NCBI GenBank assembly: GCA_963573385.1 | Contig: CAUYLG010075535.1 | Span: 1-64,000 of the forward strand | Source: Cacajao melanocephalus | Lineage: Eukaryota > Chordata > Mammalia > Primates > Pitheciidae | Direction of reading: 5' to 3' | DNA length: 64,000 bases | Shown here: positions 48,771-61,225 of the stretch, one piece after another | Layout of the letters: the number at the start of each line of letters is the position of its first letter | Position numbering within the stretch: position 1 is the stretch's first letter | The notes under the pieces: model-generated | Told to the model about the DNA's origin: nothing | The model's input: the letters and a program-made list of their open reading frames with translations, nothing else | The model's database searches: none | Translations under genes and position numbers: made by a program

Positions 48771-51574
48771 AGTAGAAGTGGGAAGCCCTTTATGTTGACA
48801 TGAACAGTGACAACATCCACAGGTATAATTTGTAGCCTATTGTCACAAAAAGTCCACATCTCTAAAACAGAAACTAGTTTTTTCAAAAATGAACAATGAA
48901 ATAAACCCATGAGAAGCAAAACAGCCTTGCAATGTAAGTAAACAACTTGTTCTAACGTAAATGAATACAAATGAAAAGTTAAAAATAATCACACTGTGCA
49001 CCCCTCAAAGATCCACAGCAAGCAAAATGCATTTTGTCATAGTGGGGTGGCAGCGAAGTGTTCAAAAGAACCGTAAAAGTAGAATTCTCCAAAAAGCAAT
49101 GCAGGTGTCTAGGTCAAATGCAAATAAGGAGTGATGCAAATTGAGTTATACTTGACTACAAAATCTGATGCTTAAAAACATTTAAGGAAAGTGAAGTTTT
49201 AGTTTCACAAAATTCACCCGGTCCTCATTATAATACGTTTCCCATTTGTGCCATTCATTCAATGTACTAAATGCATGATGGGGCTCCAGTTAAGTAGATT
49301 TAGAAGCTGATTATGCTGCATTAAATGTATTCACTTCAATTTTAGGGAGGTTTTTTTTTTTTTTCCTTTAAAAGGATTACTAAACCAAGAAAAGTAGAAA
49401 GTAAGACAGAAAATAAAATACCCTTTGGTGATGCTGTAACAAGATTAGAAAATAGAATGGCTTCATGATATCATGTAGGAACATACATTCTCACTTATCT
49501 GATTTGAATAATTAAAGAACACATTTCAATTTTGTTAATTGCTTTTACACTGTACTTGACACTTTCTGTACACATGATTAGTTCACCACTTGAGACTGCA
49601 TTTGCTTTGGAAATACCTATCTTGTTATGAATTTATGTATGTCTTTTTAGAATACATAGTTGGTCAACATTTTTTTTTTAATTAGAATGGACACTCTTTT
49701 AGGTGTTAGAAGAGTTGAGATCAACCTTGGCTTAGCCATGAAGAATAGATTTCACCAATCTTGTCTTTAATTAGTTTCCTGATTTCTAACATGAGGATGC
49801 TGAATTACACTGCATAAACTCTTAAGTGTGTCCTAGGTTCAGAATTTATATGATTTTGGGAAAAGCTACTTGGATGTCCTTTTTTGAAGCTGCCTTTAAT
49901 CAGCCTCTATTTAAAATAGAAAAAAATGCCAAAAACCAATGATTGGCATTACAAAACTATTCATATGAATGTATTTATGGATTGAATCTTCACAGATAAA
50001 GTATGCTAGCCAAGCTACCTAAAATTCAATAGTTTGCAATATAGTAAATTCCATTTGTTTCTAAATGAGCCTAGAAGGGAAGTAGCAGAAGAGAATAATT
50101 GACAAGAAAAGAGAATTTCAACATGTATCAACTCTATCATAATTCTATGTGGCATGAGTAGCCTGGCCAATGTAAGTTGAGAAGTACCCTTTCAATAAAG
50201 CATTTTTAAAGTATAAAGTAATCCTTTAAATAGGACATAGGAGCATCCATTTGCACATGCGATAGGTAAAAGGGAATCTTTTTATCAATGCCCTAGTTTT
50301 AAAAATTAATACTAATTATTGCAGCAATGATAATATTACATTATAGAGCTATGTCCTATTTTATAACAATTATTAAATTTAAAAAGGTTGTTAAAATAAA
50401 TTCAAAATAACTTGCAAAACGTAAAGCCTCATACCCAACACTCATCGTGCTGCAAATGAAGAAACTCCCGACAGAATGAGCAACTTGTCCAACCTCACAT
50501 TGCTCATAAACAGCCAACCCAAGATTCTGTTAATTTTCCCAATCTTCAAATATTTGCTGAGCACCTTCTGAGCACACTGATTGTTTCTCGTTTCCTTTTC
50601 TTCATTTTCTTCTTCAGAAACTAACCAACTTATCTTCAATTTATGCCTCACTTTTCCTCCATGTTTTCTGACTTCTTGTCTTTTTGCTCTACATATTGGT
50701 GGTTTTCTTTGTCTTTAAACATTTTCTTTCAACCTTTTTGCTGTCTTCTTTTAGTTTTGGCAAAGGTATTTTAAATGTACAAGAGCTCTTCCTTATTTTC
50801 TGATGGATCCTTTTTAATAGCATCCTGATTTGGTTTTACAGCTGTAAAATTTCCTTGGGTTTTTATAAATATGGATTTCAGATTTTTAAGTTATTCTCTG
50901 TTTGTGAGTCACTTCGTTTTCCTTTTGATCAATTTTTCTATTTCTGTGAATTATTTCCTCAAATGCCTGATGATCCTTGGTTATTTTTTCACATTTAAAA
51001 ATTAAGCAATAGAAAGATTTACTGAGGGTGGTCGTTTATTAGCTGGAAGCTTTAATTCAGCAGGAATGGGCATGGGCTCACCATTATACTGGAGGTAGTC
51101 TTCCTCAAGTGCCAGAACGAGGAGGGTTTTTTCAAGGTGACTAGCATTCACATTATCTACTCTGCTTCCTTGTAACAATGCCTTCCAGTTTTATAAGCAA
51201 AAAAACAAAACCCCAAAACTCTTTGTTGTTTTGACTGTGGAATAGACATGTAGCAATCAGGTGTTTTTCAAGCAGGAGTAGAAAATAAGAGCTGACAGCT
51301 GTTATGTATATAGCCTAACAATACTCCTAAAATGTCTCTGATTTCTATTCTACTTCTCACTTCCATCCTCTGGTTGGGATTCCCTGATAGGCAGGTCAAT
51401 TTCTCTCCTTATTACAGGAATCTGGTTGGTACTTTAAGTTGATGTTTCTCCCACTCTGTTTTCTCAGTTAATATTCTTCCATCTGTGTTTTTTCTTTCAA
51501 GAATTAGTTGACATCTGCAGGTAGAAAGGCATTTACTGTTTTGGTAAGGCTGTGCTGCTTTTATAATTCTTTTT
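48771..51574. other. Unassigned AT-rich stretch
   Basis: About 2.8 kb without an assigned feature. 49730-49860 has MIR3-like wording ('tttcctgatttctaacatga'). 50580-51180 is T-rich and may be an old LINE that I cannot classify. No gene recognised. Confidence 0.4.
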
Positions 51575-51904
<330 letters not shown>

Positions 51905-52113
51905 CATTTTTATGAAACTTATTTATTTTTATAAAATGTATTTTAATAGACACAGGCTAGTTGTTGAGACTGATTTGCTTTATGTAGTACCTAAAGCAAA
52001 ATCAGTACTGTAAGTCAATTCCTACAGGCTTACGGGTGCCTTCGTATAGGGGCTGAATGTTGGAAATGAAACCCAACACTTAAGTTTGCAATCTGACCTT
52101 GCAGTGGATCAGG
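51905..52113. other. Unassigned stretch
   Basis: No repeat recognised; leads directly into the hairpin. Confidence 0.4.
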
Positions 52114-52190
52114 ATTTCCACAGGAAGTACAAGACTTGAATCAGGAAGTGGATTGCTTCCTGATTCAAGTCTTGTACTTCCTGTGGAAAT
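52114..52190. repeat. Perfect hairpin: 35-bp arms, 7-nt loop
   Basis: Left arm 52114-52148 (begins atttccacaggaagtacaag) and right arm 52156-52190 (ends tacttcctgtggaaat) are exact reverse complements; loop tggattg 52149-52155. Outside, ggat…/…attcc continues with a 1-base offset. Arms are mixed-composition, unlike MADE1 or other mariner hairpins I know. Confidence 0.98.
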
Positions 52191-52489
52191 TCCAACTAAT
52201 CCCTGCAACAGTCTTGGGATAAACTTATTGTTTTCAGGTTATTTGCACGACAAAGATGTTTGACATACCCTGGAATCAGTGTAAGATCCATCTTTTCTGA
52301 GCTTGATTTAGTCTCCACTTTTCCAGGTGTTTTTCTATTTCTTCGAAATTAACTTTTCTGTTTTTCAAAAGAATAGATTTCCAGAAGCCATGTACTATGT
52401 CATGATATTTATTTAAAACAAAACATACTATTAGACAGCACATTTGATGATTCTGTTTGATTGCCTCTGTTGGCTTCTTAGCTATCACT
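52191..52489. other. Unassigned stretch, possibly L1M ORF-side sequence
   Basis: Lies at the 3' side of the L1M 5' UTR. A 70-codon minus frame (52276-52488) shows no clear L1 ORF1 features. Confidence 0.35.
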
Positions 52490-54415
52490 CTTTAACATAG
52501 TGATTGCTTTAGGGTTTGTAGTGTATATTTTAGCTTGTCACAATCTACCTTCAAGTGATATGATACCACTTCAGATCTAGCATAAGAACTTCACAATAGT
52601 ACGCTTCCATTTCTCTGTTCTGACCCTTGTATTATTGTCATATATTTCACTTGTATCTATAAAACTGATTTTACATTTTTTTGTTTAAAGATTAAATTAT
52701 ATTTTAAAAGATTTAAATACAAAACTTATATTTTTTCCTTTGCAGTTACTGATTTTGGCAGTTTCCAGTCCTTCGTGTTGATCCATATTTCTATGTGATA
52801 TAATCCTCTTTCTGCCCTACGGACTTCCTTTAACATTCTTAAACTGCTGATCTGCTGGTAATAAAATTCTGTGAACCTTCTAGGTATGAAGGTAGTCTTT
52901 ATTTCAGTTTCATTTTTAAAGATATTTTCACTGTCTAGAACTGTAGATTGTCCATTTTGTTTCTTTCTGTACTTGAAAGATGTTGCTCCACTTCCTTCTT
53001 ACTTCTTCTGATTCTGATGGGAAATCTCTTGTTATCCTTATCTTGTTCTTTTGTACAGCATGTGTCTTATTTTTCCTTTTGACTACTTATAAGATTTTCC
53101 CCTTTATCGTTGGTGTTGAGAAATTTGATTGTTATATGCCTTGCTGTAGCTTTCTCATGTTTCTTGTGCTTGATGTTCATTGAGCTTTTAAAATCTGTAA
53201 GTTTATAATTTTCAGCAAATATGAAAAATGTTCAGTTATTATTTCTTTGGATGTATGTTCTTCCTTCTTACTCCTTCAGAGACTCCAGTTACACAGATAT
53301 TAGGCAACTGCAATTTGCCCCACTGAAGCTTTGTTATTTTTCTCTATTTTTTTAAATCTGTATTTCATTTTTAATAGTTTTTATCATTATGCCTTTGAGT
53401 TCACTGAACTTTCATTTACAATGTTTAATCTACCATTAATAGCATCCAGCATGTTTTTTATCTTGGACATTGAAGTTTTCAGCTGTAAAAGTTTGATTTC
53501 TTTCTTACATTTTCTATGTCTCTACTTAATTTTTTAGCTATATGTGATATAGATAGAATAGCTCAGTTATGTGTTTATTTGCTAGATTTAACACCTTTGT
53601 TAGTGCTGATTCGGCTTTAATTGATTGATATTTCTGCTTTTTTCATAATTAGTAAGTTTTTAGTGGTTGCTGCATAACCTAGCTATGACCTTGTTGAAGC
53701 TAGGAGATTTTGTGTTTCTATGAAAATTTTGAAACTTTATTCCAGGATTAGTTATTTGGAAGTACTTAGATCCTTTTGGGTCTTGCACTTACGATTCTTT
53801 ATGTGAGATCAGAGCTGTGCTCAGCCTTGGACTAATTTTTCCCACTTCTGATGCGAGATCCTCGTAAATATTCTATCCAATGCTGCATAAATCTTGAGGT
53901 TTTTCAGCATAGGTGATGGGAACAGGCACTATTCCCAGACCTGTTTGAATGTTGAATAATGCTGTCTCTAATCCTTTCAGGTGGTTCTTTCCTTGATGTT
54001 GGGTAGCTTCCTTACATGCATGTGTACATGAATATTCATTTGAATGCTAGAGGAGAACTTTCTGCAGTTCTCCGGAATTCTCTCTGTGTGCAGCTCTCTC
54101 TTCTCTAGTACTCTGTCCAGCAAACTCTAGCTGTTTTGGTTTTACCAGGGTCTCAGATCCATCTCCTCAGCCCTAGGAGTATGCTAGACTCTGCCTGGGT
54201 GCTCTCTTCTGCACAAAAGCTTGGAAACTCTCTCCTGGCCATAAACTGGGGCAATTGTAGAACTCACACTGTGTGCTGTCATTCAGGTATCACTAAATTT
54301 CACTGCCTGGTGTTCAGTGTCCCACAAAGCATGTTTTATGTATTATATCCATTTTATAGTGGTTTCAGGCAAATGGGTAAATCTGATCTTTGTTATACCA
54401 TCTTGAACTATTGAA
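52490..54415 (-). mobile_element. L1M-class LINE 5' UTR, antisense, 5' end retained
   Basis: T-rich antisense sequence with the ordered landmarks of old L1 5' UTRs: 'aatctaccttcaagtgatat', 'ctacggacttcctttaacat', 'ggtagtctttatttcagttt', 'aaagatattttcactgtcta', 'gatgttgctccacttccttc', 'gggaacaggcactattccca', 'gtggttctttccttgatgtt', 'aaactggggcaattgtagaa', and finally 'ttgttataccatcttgaact' corresponding to the sense 5' start. About 1.9 kb. ORF1 and ORF2 do not follow on its 3' side, so the element is detached or truncated there. Short open frames inside are meaningless. Confidence 0.75.
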
Positions 54416-54744
54416 TTATGTTCTCATTGTACCTAAGGGACATGGAAAGCCCCCAGAAGAAATGACAATGTGGTATGTAGCACAAAAGCAGCAGAAGTTG
54501 GGGACATAAAGGAATCAAAAGGGTTATAACAAAGAATGGGCTTTAATTAATTCATGTGAGTCTATGACTAGTGGCCTGAGGAGTTAAGGCAGTAGGAAAC
54601 ACTGCAGAATTTGGGCTTTAATGACATCCTCAATATCAAAAGGATGAGGGCTCAGAAACTAAAATTGATTTTTTGTGTGCAAAATAAGAACAAATACTTC
54701 CTGATGACAGCAATTTCAGAATACAAAATGCAATGAGTGCATAG
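54416..54744. other. Unassigned stretch
   Basis: No gene or repeat recognised. Confidence 0.4.
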
Positions 54745-54995
54745 AAAATAAAAATAATTAACACGTATAGAGTGCTTAGCTAGGCAGTATTATAAGGCTT
54801 AACAAGCATTAAGTCATTTAATCCTTTCAACAACTCTATGATGTCAATAACAATATTATCCCCATTGTACAGATGAGGAATATGAAATACAGAGATTAAA
54901 CTTTTACCCAAGATCAAATGGCTACAGAATGGGAGAACCAATGTTTGAAATCAGGAAGTACAGCCCCAGAGCCTGAATTCTTAGCTACCCACACT
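54745..54995 (-). mobile_element. MIR SINE, antisense, nearly complete
   Basis: 'gtatagagtgcttagctagg', 'aagtcatttaatcctttcaa', 'caactctatgatgtcaataa', 'ttatccccattgtacagatg', 'aggaatatgaaatacagaga', 'ccagagcctgaattcttagc' follow antisense MIR end to end. Confidence 0.85.
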
Positions 54996-55769
54996 CTATT
55001 CACTTTCAAGCTAGATGAATAGAGGGAAATCCTTCTTCTAGAAGAAGCAGCCAATTTGTCATATTACATCCTAGGTATTCTGCAGTAGGATAATATTATT
55101 CTGCTATCGGTCACTCAGCCTCTACCTTCTATTCCTCTGAGGAATCTTCACCTTTAAGAAATGAACATGCTGATCCAGTTCAAGGGGGAAAAGAGACTCA
55201 GAAACCTCAGAGGCAATGGTTAAAAATGTAGTACTAAGTGGACATACAAGGAGCATATTTTCCAGAGGACAAGGTCAAGAGCACCTGAAAATGTCTTCAT
55301 AATGTGTATTTAGAAAGTCTATGTCACAGTGATTCCACTATTGTAGAGTTCTAAGACTCTGTCATCTTCATTTGGACTTCGAATTTGGTATTGGGTAGCA
55401 TTAAAAAATTAAGGTGATATAAAATAATATTTTACTAAGAAATTGAGGGGAGGCTTTAAGATAATCGATGTCACACTATGATATTGAGATTTCTAAAATT
55501 TCAAATTATTTACCAAAATTGGGATCTAACTAAGAGCTTACTGCAGCATAATTTGTCTAGTTAAATAATGACATATCTATATATGGGGGAATATACTTTA
55601 CATATGACTTTTCTCACACTCATTAACACTCTTTCTGCTGTAACTGTCCAGCCCAGAACAAACAGGACCTTTCCAAATAGTACTGGTGTTTCTCCTTCTG
55701 AATAAGTCTACATCAATGAGAACTCCAGATGCGAGTGTTACGAAATGTGTTAAAGAGCAGCCGTAGCAA
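54996..55769. other. Unassigned stretch
   Basis: No gene or repeat recognised. Confidence 0.4.
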
Positions 55770-55890
55770 TAATTCTGTTCATGAATGCTCTGAGTCCCCC
55801 TGCCTCAATCCTCCTGCCTCTTCTCTTCCCTGTCTCTAATTTGCTCCCTTGATGATACCATTTAATCTACTGTTACCAAATGCCACTTTT

Positions 55891-56204
<314 letters not shown>

Positions 56205-56500
56205 ACAAATTGCCAAATTTTATACTGATGATCCTTTGAAATTTATCTTCTGCCAAGACCTCTCCCTGATTTGTATCAAACTACCTCTATAAACATCGAC
56301 CTGGATGCCCAATAAGTGTTTCAAACTTAGAATGTACCAAGCTCAACTCCTGAGCTTCTGCCCCATTCCACTCTCCCCATCTTCTCCATCTCACTGAATG
56401 AAAATCAAATCTGTATAGATATTTAAGACAAACATTCTGGGGAGTAATCCTCATTCTTTTATTCTTATATCCCACTTTGAATATATCAGAAATTCCTCTG

Positions 56501-56516
56501 GTATATATATATACAT

Positions 56517-56550
<34 letters not shown>

Positions 56551-56562
56551 GTATATATATAT
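56501..56562 (+). repeat. (TA)n-(CA)n-(TA)n microsatellite flanked by a duplicated 22-24-mer
   Basis: TA, then an (AC) run of about 8 units, then TA again. The flanks atatatcagaaattcctctg (from 56481) and atatatcagattcctctggt (from 56557) are copies of each other. Confidence 0.93.
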
Positions 56563-56764
56563 CAGATTCCTCTGGTATCTGACCACATATCATTATCTAT
56601 GCTGCTACACAAGTCAGCACCACCTCTAGCCTGGATTATTGGAATGTCCTTTAACAGGTCTCCTTGATTTCATCCTTGTCCTCCTACAGCCTATAAAAGA
56701 GTAGCCAGAGTGATCCAGTTATAAAAATGGTAAATTATGCTCATCTTCTGCTCAAAAGCCTCAA

Positions 56765-57415
56765 CTATATATACATATATATATGTATGTGTACTATATA
56801 TACATGTATAGTTATATATATACATATATACATGTATGTATATATAGTTATATATATGTACGTATGTATGTATAGTTATATATAACATACATGTATATGT
56901 ATGTATGTATATATAGTTATATAGATATACCTACATATATATACCTATATATGTATATATAGTATATATATACACATATATGTATATATACATATATAGG
57001 TATATATACATACATATATATGTATTTATACTATATATATGTATAGTTATATATATGTATAGTTATATATATATACATATATACATGTATGTATAGTTAT
57101 ATATAACATACATGTATATGTATGTATATAGTTATATAGTATACCTACATATATAGTACTTATATAGATATACCTACATATATATACCTATATATGTATA
57201 TATAGTATATATACACACTATATATACATATATAGGTATATACACTATATATACATACATATATATTTATGTGTATATATAGTTATATATACACATACCT
57301 ATATGTATGTACATATATATGTATGTATATATAGTTTTATATAGTTATATGTGTATATATAGTTATATATATAGTTATATATAGTTATATGTATATTATA
57401 GTATAACATATATTG
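56765..57415. repeat. AT-rich island, (TATA/GTAT/ACAT) complex microsatellite with 221-bp higher-order repeat
   Basis: About 650 bp made almost only of TA, TG/CA and ATAGTTATA motifs. The segment starting gtatagttatatataacata at 56870 recurs at 57091, followed in both copies by 'catgtatatgtatgtat' and 'acctacatatata…acctatatatgtatatatag', giving a 221-bp period. Self-complementary segments occur, such as acctatatatgtatatata near 56949 against gtatatatacatatataggt near 56982. Confidence 0.95.
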
Positions 57416-57569
57416 CAGTATAACAAAATAAGCTCTTAGTGATATCCCAATTTTGGTAAAGAATTTGAAATTAATAGCCTCCCTCTTAGAACAAATACAA
57501 GTGTCTTATAATGGCCTAAGAAGCATTAAAAAATGGGCATCATCACCTTTCAGATCTCATCTTCTACAA

Positions 57570-57882
57570 CAGCACTGCCAGAAGAATATAATGTGAGCTA
57601 CATGAAAGAAGTGCAATTTTAAATTTTCCAGTAGCAACATCCAAAAAAATGTGTAAAACAGATGTAATTAACTTTAATAATCTACTTCATTTGACATAAT
57701 ATATCCAAAATATTGTTTTTTCAACATTTAATCAATACAAACTGCATATGATTTAGTTTAGGTTTTTCTTTCATTACAAAGTCTCTCAAATCTGGTGTGT
57801 AGTTTTTACGTACAATACATCTCAATTCAGGCTAGCCACACTGCAAGTGCTCGATAGCTATATGTGGCCAGGGACGGTGCAG
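57570..57882 (+). mobile_element. MER33-like hAT-type DNA transposon
   Basis: Opens 'cagcactgccagaagaatat' and closes 'gggacggtgcag', matching the 'cagtgctgtccaat…' termini of this group; internal 'ataatgtgagctacatgaaa', 'cttcatttgacataatatat', 'aagtgctcgatagctatatg' and 'tgtggccagg' fit. Length 313 bp. Flanked by ttctacaa (57562-57569) and ttttataa (57883-57890), 6 of 8 matching with both differences C-to-T. Family name less certain than class. Confidence 0.68.
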
Positions 57883-58168
57883 TTTTATAACAACTTCTCA
57901 GTGCCTCTCATTAGAGCAGGCATGCTCCTACCTCTAGGTCTCGCAGACCTTGCTCTTCCGTCTATCTGCAATACTGTTTCCTTTGGATCTCTTTATGGTT
58001 CTTTCCTTTACCCTTTTCCAAACTTGGTTCAGGTGTTTTCTTTTTAGTAAGATCTTCTCTGTCCACAATATTCAAATTCCAACCTCTTCCAACTGTAACA
58101 TTTCCTATCAACATTCCTTGATTTATTTTCTTCATCGTATTTAACAGATTCTAGCAAGTTACATAATA

Positions 58169-58197
58169 CACACACACACACACACACACACATACAC
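58169..58197 (+). repeat. (CA)n microsatellite
   Basis: About 14 CA units with one CATACA interruption near the end. Confidence 0.96.
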
Positions 58198-59125
58198 ACT
58201 CATGTTCTTAAATCAAATTTAATCTAACACTAAGCTCTCATGCAATTAGACTGGTAGGAAGTTTCATTATATTATGACTGGAGCTCCTTCCTTCCACTCC
58301 AGAGTTGTGTGAAAGCCCGGGGAATGATGGTAACTCATAATGTATTAAATTCATTCCAGAGCTGCCTTGCTACAGTTAAGCACAGTAGACCCTGCCAGCG
58401 TGGGGCCCTGGTGACTACAGTTTACAATTGCTAAGTTCAGTTTCTGGGTTCCCAGATTCCCTGGGAAGCAGATCTGCCCCACTTTCCTGGAGTTCTGCAC
58501 CATTTCTCCTTGTTCAGAGAAGTTCAGGCCACCATCTTCTTCCTAGTCCTTAACAATTTCTCCTAATATTTTCTTATCACCTCTCCCAGTGCTCAATGTA
58601 TTTGCCTCTTTTTTCTCCCCTTAATATATCTCTTCAGTGACTTTAACTTTAGAAAAGAAAATCTGTAATGTCTGAAGGAGAGTAAGGATTGGGCAGGGAT
58701 GATCATGATGAACGGTGGACAGAACTTACAGGCAAGCTTTAAAATGGAAACTCTTGAGTCAAAAAGCCTGATTATCCCCTTGGATTGGATGGGGAGAGAT
58801 GAGAGAAAAAATACAGTGAAAAAAAATCTGTTATTATTGTAACAAAGTCTTGATACAACCATAAGTAAGAATTTTGGGAGATTTCAGAATATTTTTCTTT
58901 TTTAATGGTTCATGTTTTTCTTATCCCTATTTATTATCAAGAAAGCCTCCAATTTAAAATGGTTTCAGTGATACATTTTGATGCCAGGAAAATAAGGGAC
59001 CTGAAAGTAGTGTCACACAGTAGCAGCATACAACAGGAGCTAAAAAAAAATGCATGCACATAAATATACATGGGTACCTACAGACATATATACAGGTTTT
59101 GAGATGAATAGAATCTAAAGAAATA
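58198..59125. other. Unassigned stretch
   Basis: No gene recognised. 'acaggagctaaaaaaaaatg' near 59034 may be a worn L2/MIR tail. Confidence 0.4.
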
Positions 59126-59745
59126 TTTTTACACTGTTGGTGGGAGTACAAATTAGTTCAACCATTGTGGAAGACAGTGTGGCAATTCCTCAAGAATCTA
59201 GAACCAGAAATGCCATTTGACCCAGCCATCCCATTACTGGGTATATATGCAAAGAATTGTAAATTGCTCTACTATAAAGACACATGCACATATATGTTTA
59301 TCGCAGCACTGTTCACAATAGCAAAGACTTGGAACCAACCCAAATGACCATCAGTGATAGCCTGGATAAAGAAAATGTGGCACATATACACCATGGAATA
59401 CTATGCAACCATAAAAAAGGATGAGTTCACATCATTTGCAGGAACATGGACGAAGCTGGAAACCATCATTCTTAGCAAACTAACACAGGAACAGAAAACC
59501 AAATACTGCATGTTCTCACTCATAAGTGGGAGTTAAACAATGAGAACACATTGACACAAGGAGGGGAATATCACACACCAGGGCCTGTTGAGGGTGGGGG
59601 ACTAGGGTAGGGATAGCATTAGAAGAAATATCTAATGCAGATGATGGGGTGATGGGTCCAGCAAATCACCATGACGTGTATACCTATGTAACAAACCTGC
59701 ATGTTCTGCACGTGTATCCCAGAACTTTAAGTATAATCAAAAAGA
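59126..59745 (+). mobile_element. L1PA-type LINE, 5'-truncated 3' end
   Basis: Opens 'ttttacactgttggtgggag' in late ORF2, continues through the ORF2 stop and the 3' UTR ('aacaatgagaacacattgac', 'tgcagatgatggggtgatgg', 'cacgtgtatcccagaacttt') to a short A tail. Close to the primate consensus, so it is among the younger elements here. Two 60-residue frames (59165-59347, 59354-59536) are the split ORF2 C-terminus; there is no reverse transcriptase domain and no mobility. Confidence 0.95.
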
Positions 59746-60049
59746 AAAAAAAAAGAGTAAGAAAAAGCTGTAGAAATAAAAGGGAAGCAAATAGATGCTC
59801 GAGTGGAAAGGAAGCCTGGAGGATCAAGAAAGCAGAAAGCTGGGGAAAGAATAAACAAACAACCTGATTTCTGCATTGGGAGAGGGAAGGAGAAAGGAAT
59901 ACCATTGCATGAGATGCCAAGTCAAGGCCAGGAAGAGTTTCAGGAATGAGACGTGTTGCAATGACCTATGTCCCATACACTGCATTTTGAGGATACTTGC
60001 TTGAGATCTTACCACTAAATAATAGAGAAAAAGTAAAAAAAAAACTTTA
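59746..60049. other. Unassigned purine-rich stretch
   Basis: No gene recognised; ends with a 9-10-A run near 60035. Confidence 0.4.
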
Positions 60050-60265
60050 CTGGCTATCTCCTCTGTGTTAGGTAATTTTGCATACAATATTCCATTTCAT
60101 CTTCACAATAGCACTATAAAGTAGATGACATTAATCTCATTTTCCAGTTGAGGAAAGAGGGTCAAAATGATTGAATTCTTTGCTTGGGATCATGCAACTA
60201 TTCAGTGTGGACTCAGGGAAAGAAGGCATGCATCCAACCCTGGGTCCCTCATTTTTGCTGCAGCC
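60050..60265 (-). mobile_element. MIR SINE, antisense
   Basis: 'tatctcctctgtgttaggta', 'ttccatttcatcttcacaat', 'cattttccagttgaggaaag', 'cttgggatcatgcaactatt', 'cagtgtggactcagggaaag' follow antisense MIR. Confidence 0.75.
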
Positions 60266-61059
60266 ACTCCTCTGGCTGCATGCCCTTGTAGGAATCACCC
60301 ACTTTCCCAGACAGATCCCCCTCATACATCTTCTGCTCCACATTGAAAATGTCTCTTTATTTCTGAAGCCTTATTTTTTTCACTTTATTTTTTATGCTCA
60401 AGCTAGACAGTCAATAAGGATTTAGTGAATAAGTGAAAGAAAAAAAGAACCCATGTGCAGAGGTATGTGTCCATTCTATATAATTTAGTTCAAAGTATAA
60501 GATTTGACAATAAGCAGCCTGTAAACATAATATGCATACTATTCATTTAAAGATACACAGAGCAATCCAGGGAGCACGACCTCTTAAAGGCAGAGTCCCC
60601 TCACAGGGCACTGTATGCTAATCAGCAAAGTGAAATCAGTAATTTGAACAAATTGAACATATGCATGAAAAACGTTTCTAATTTTTATATTATTAAGATT
60701 TTATAAGATATGTAATGATTCTTTGGCGTACTTTGTTACAATGCTCATTATAAAATCTGCAAAAAAGGATTAAAATAAATCTCAGATGTCAACACAATCT
60801 CCTGGGCAATTCTTCACTAGACCAAACGATGCCATCCACGACTGCATTATCTATGAGGCTGAGAATGGCTAATGAGGCCCATCTATTGTGATAGAGCCTG
60901 TACTGCATTGAAAGACTTTTTCTCTCTTCTCCGCCACAGGCTGTACTTACCCACTCCTGCAGAGACAGTGTAGCTTTTATAGTTGAAGGCAAAAGTGAAA
61001 ATAGCCTGTGTTGTCTGGGCTGAAAGACTTCAAATAGTCCTTGGGTTGTAGGGACAATC
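60266..61059. other. Unassigned stretch
   Basis: No gene or repeat recognised. Confidence 0.4.
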
Positions 61060-61144
61060 CTCATGGCCAATGTTGTTTTCTTGACAGCAAGGATTCATAT
61101 TTCCCAGGCATAATGGAGAGTACCTGGCACGAAGCAGGAGCTGA
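61060..61144 (+). mobile_element. L2 LINE 3' end fragment
   Basis: 'cttgacagcaaggattcata' and 'gagtacctggcacgaagcag' followed by 'gagctgaaaaaat' match the worn L2 3' end. Confidence 0.5.
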
Positions 61145-61225
61145 AAAAATATATACACATAAATATGCATAAATATATACAGACATATATATATACACAT
61201 ATATATAAACACGTGCACATATATA
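61145..61225 (+). repeat. (TA/CA)n-rich microsatellite
   Basis: Alternating ATATAC/ACATAA/TATATG motifs directly following the L2 tail. Confidence 0.9.

Noticed and set aside
52114..52190. MADE1 or other mariner hairpin MITE
   Set aside because: Termini lack the MADE1 ttaggttggtgcaaaagtaa-type sequence and there is no TA duplication.
56765..57415. Replication origin or satellite centromeric DNA
   Set aside because: A complex microsatellite in L2 explains it; no alpha-satellite 171-bp period is present.
59165..59536. Possible coding L1 ORF2
   Set aside because: Only the last C-terminal portion in two broken frames; the element is 5'-truncated and inert.
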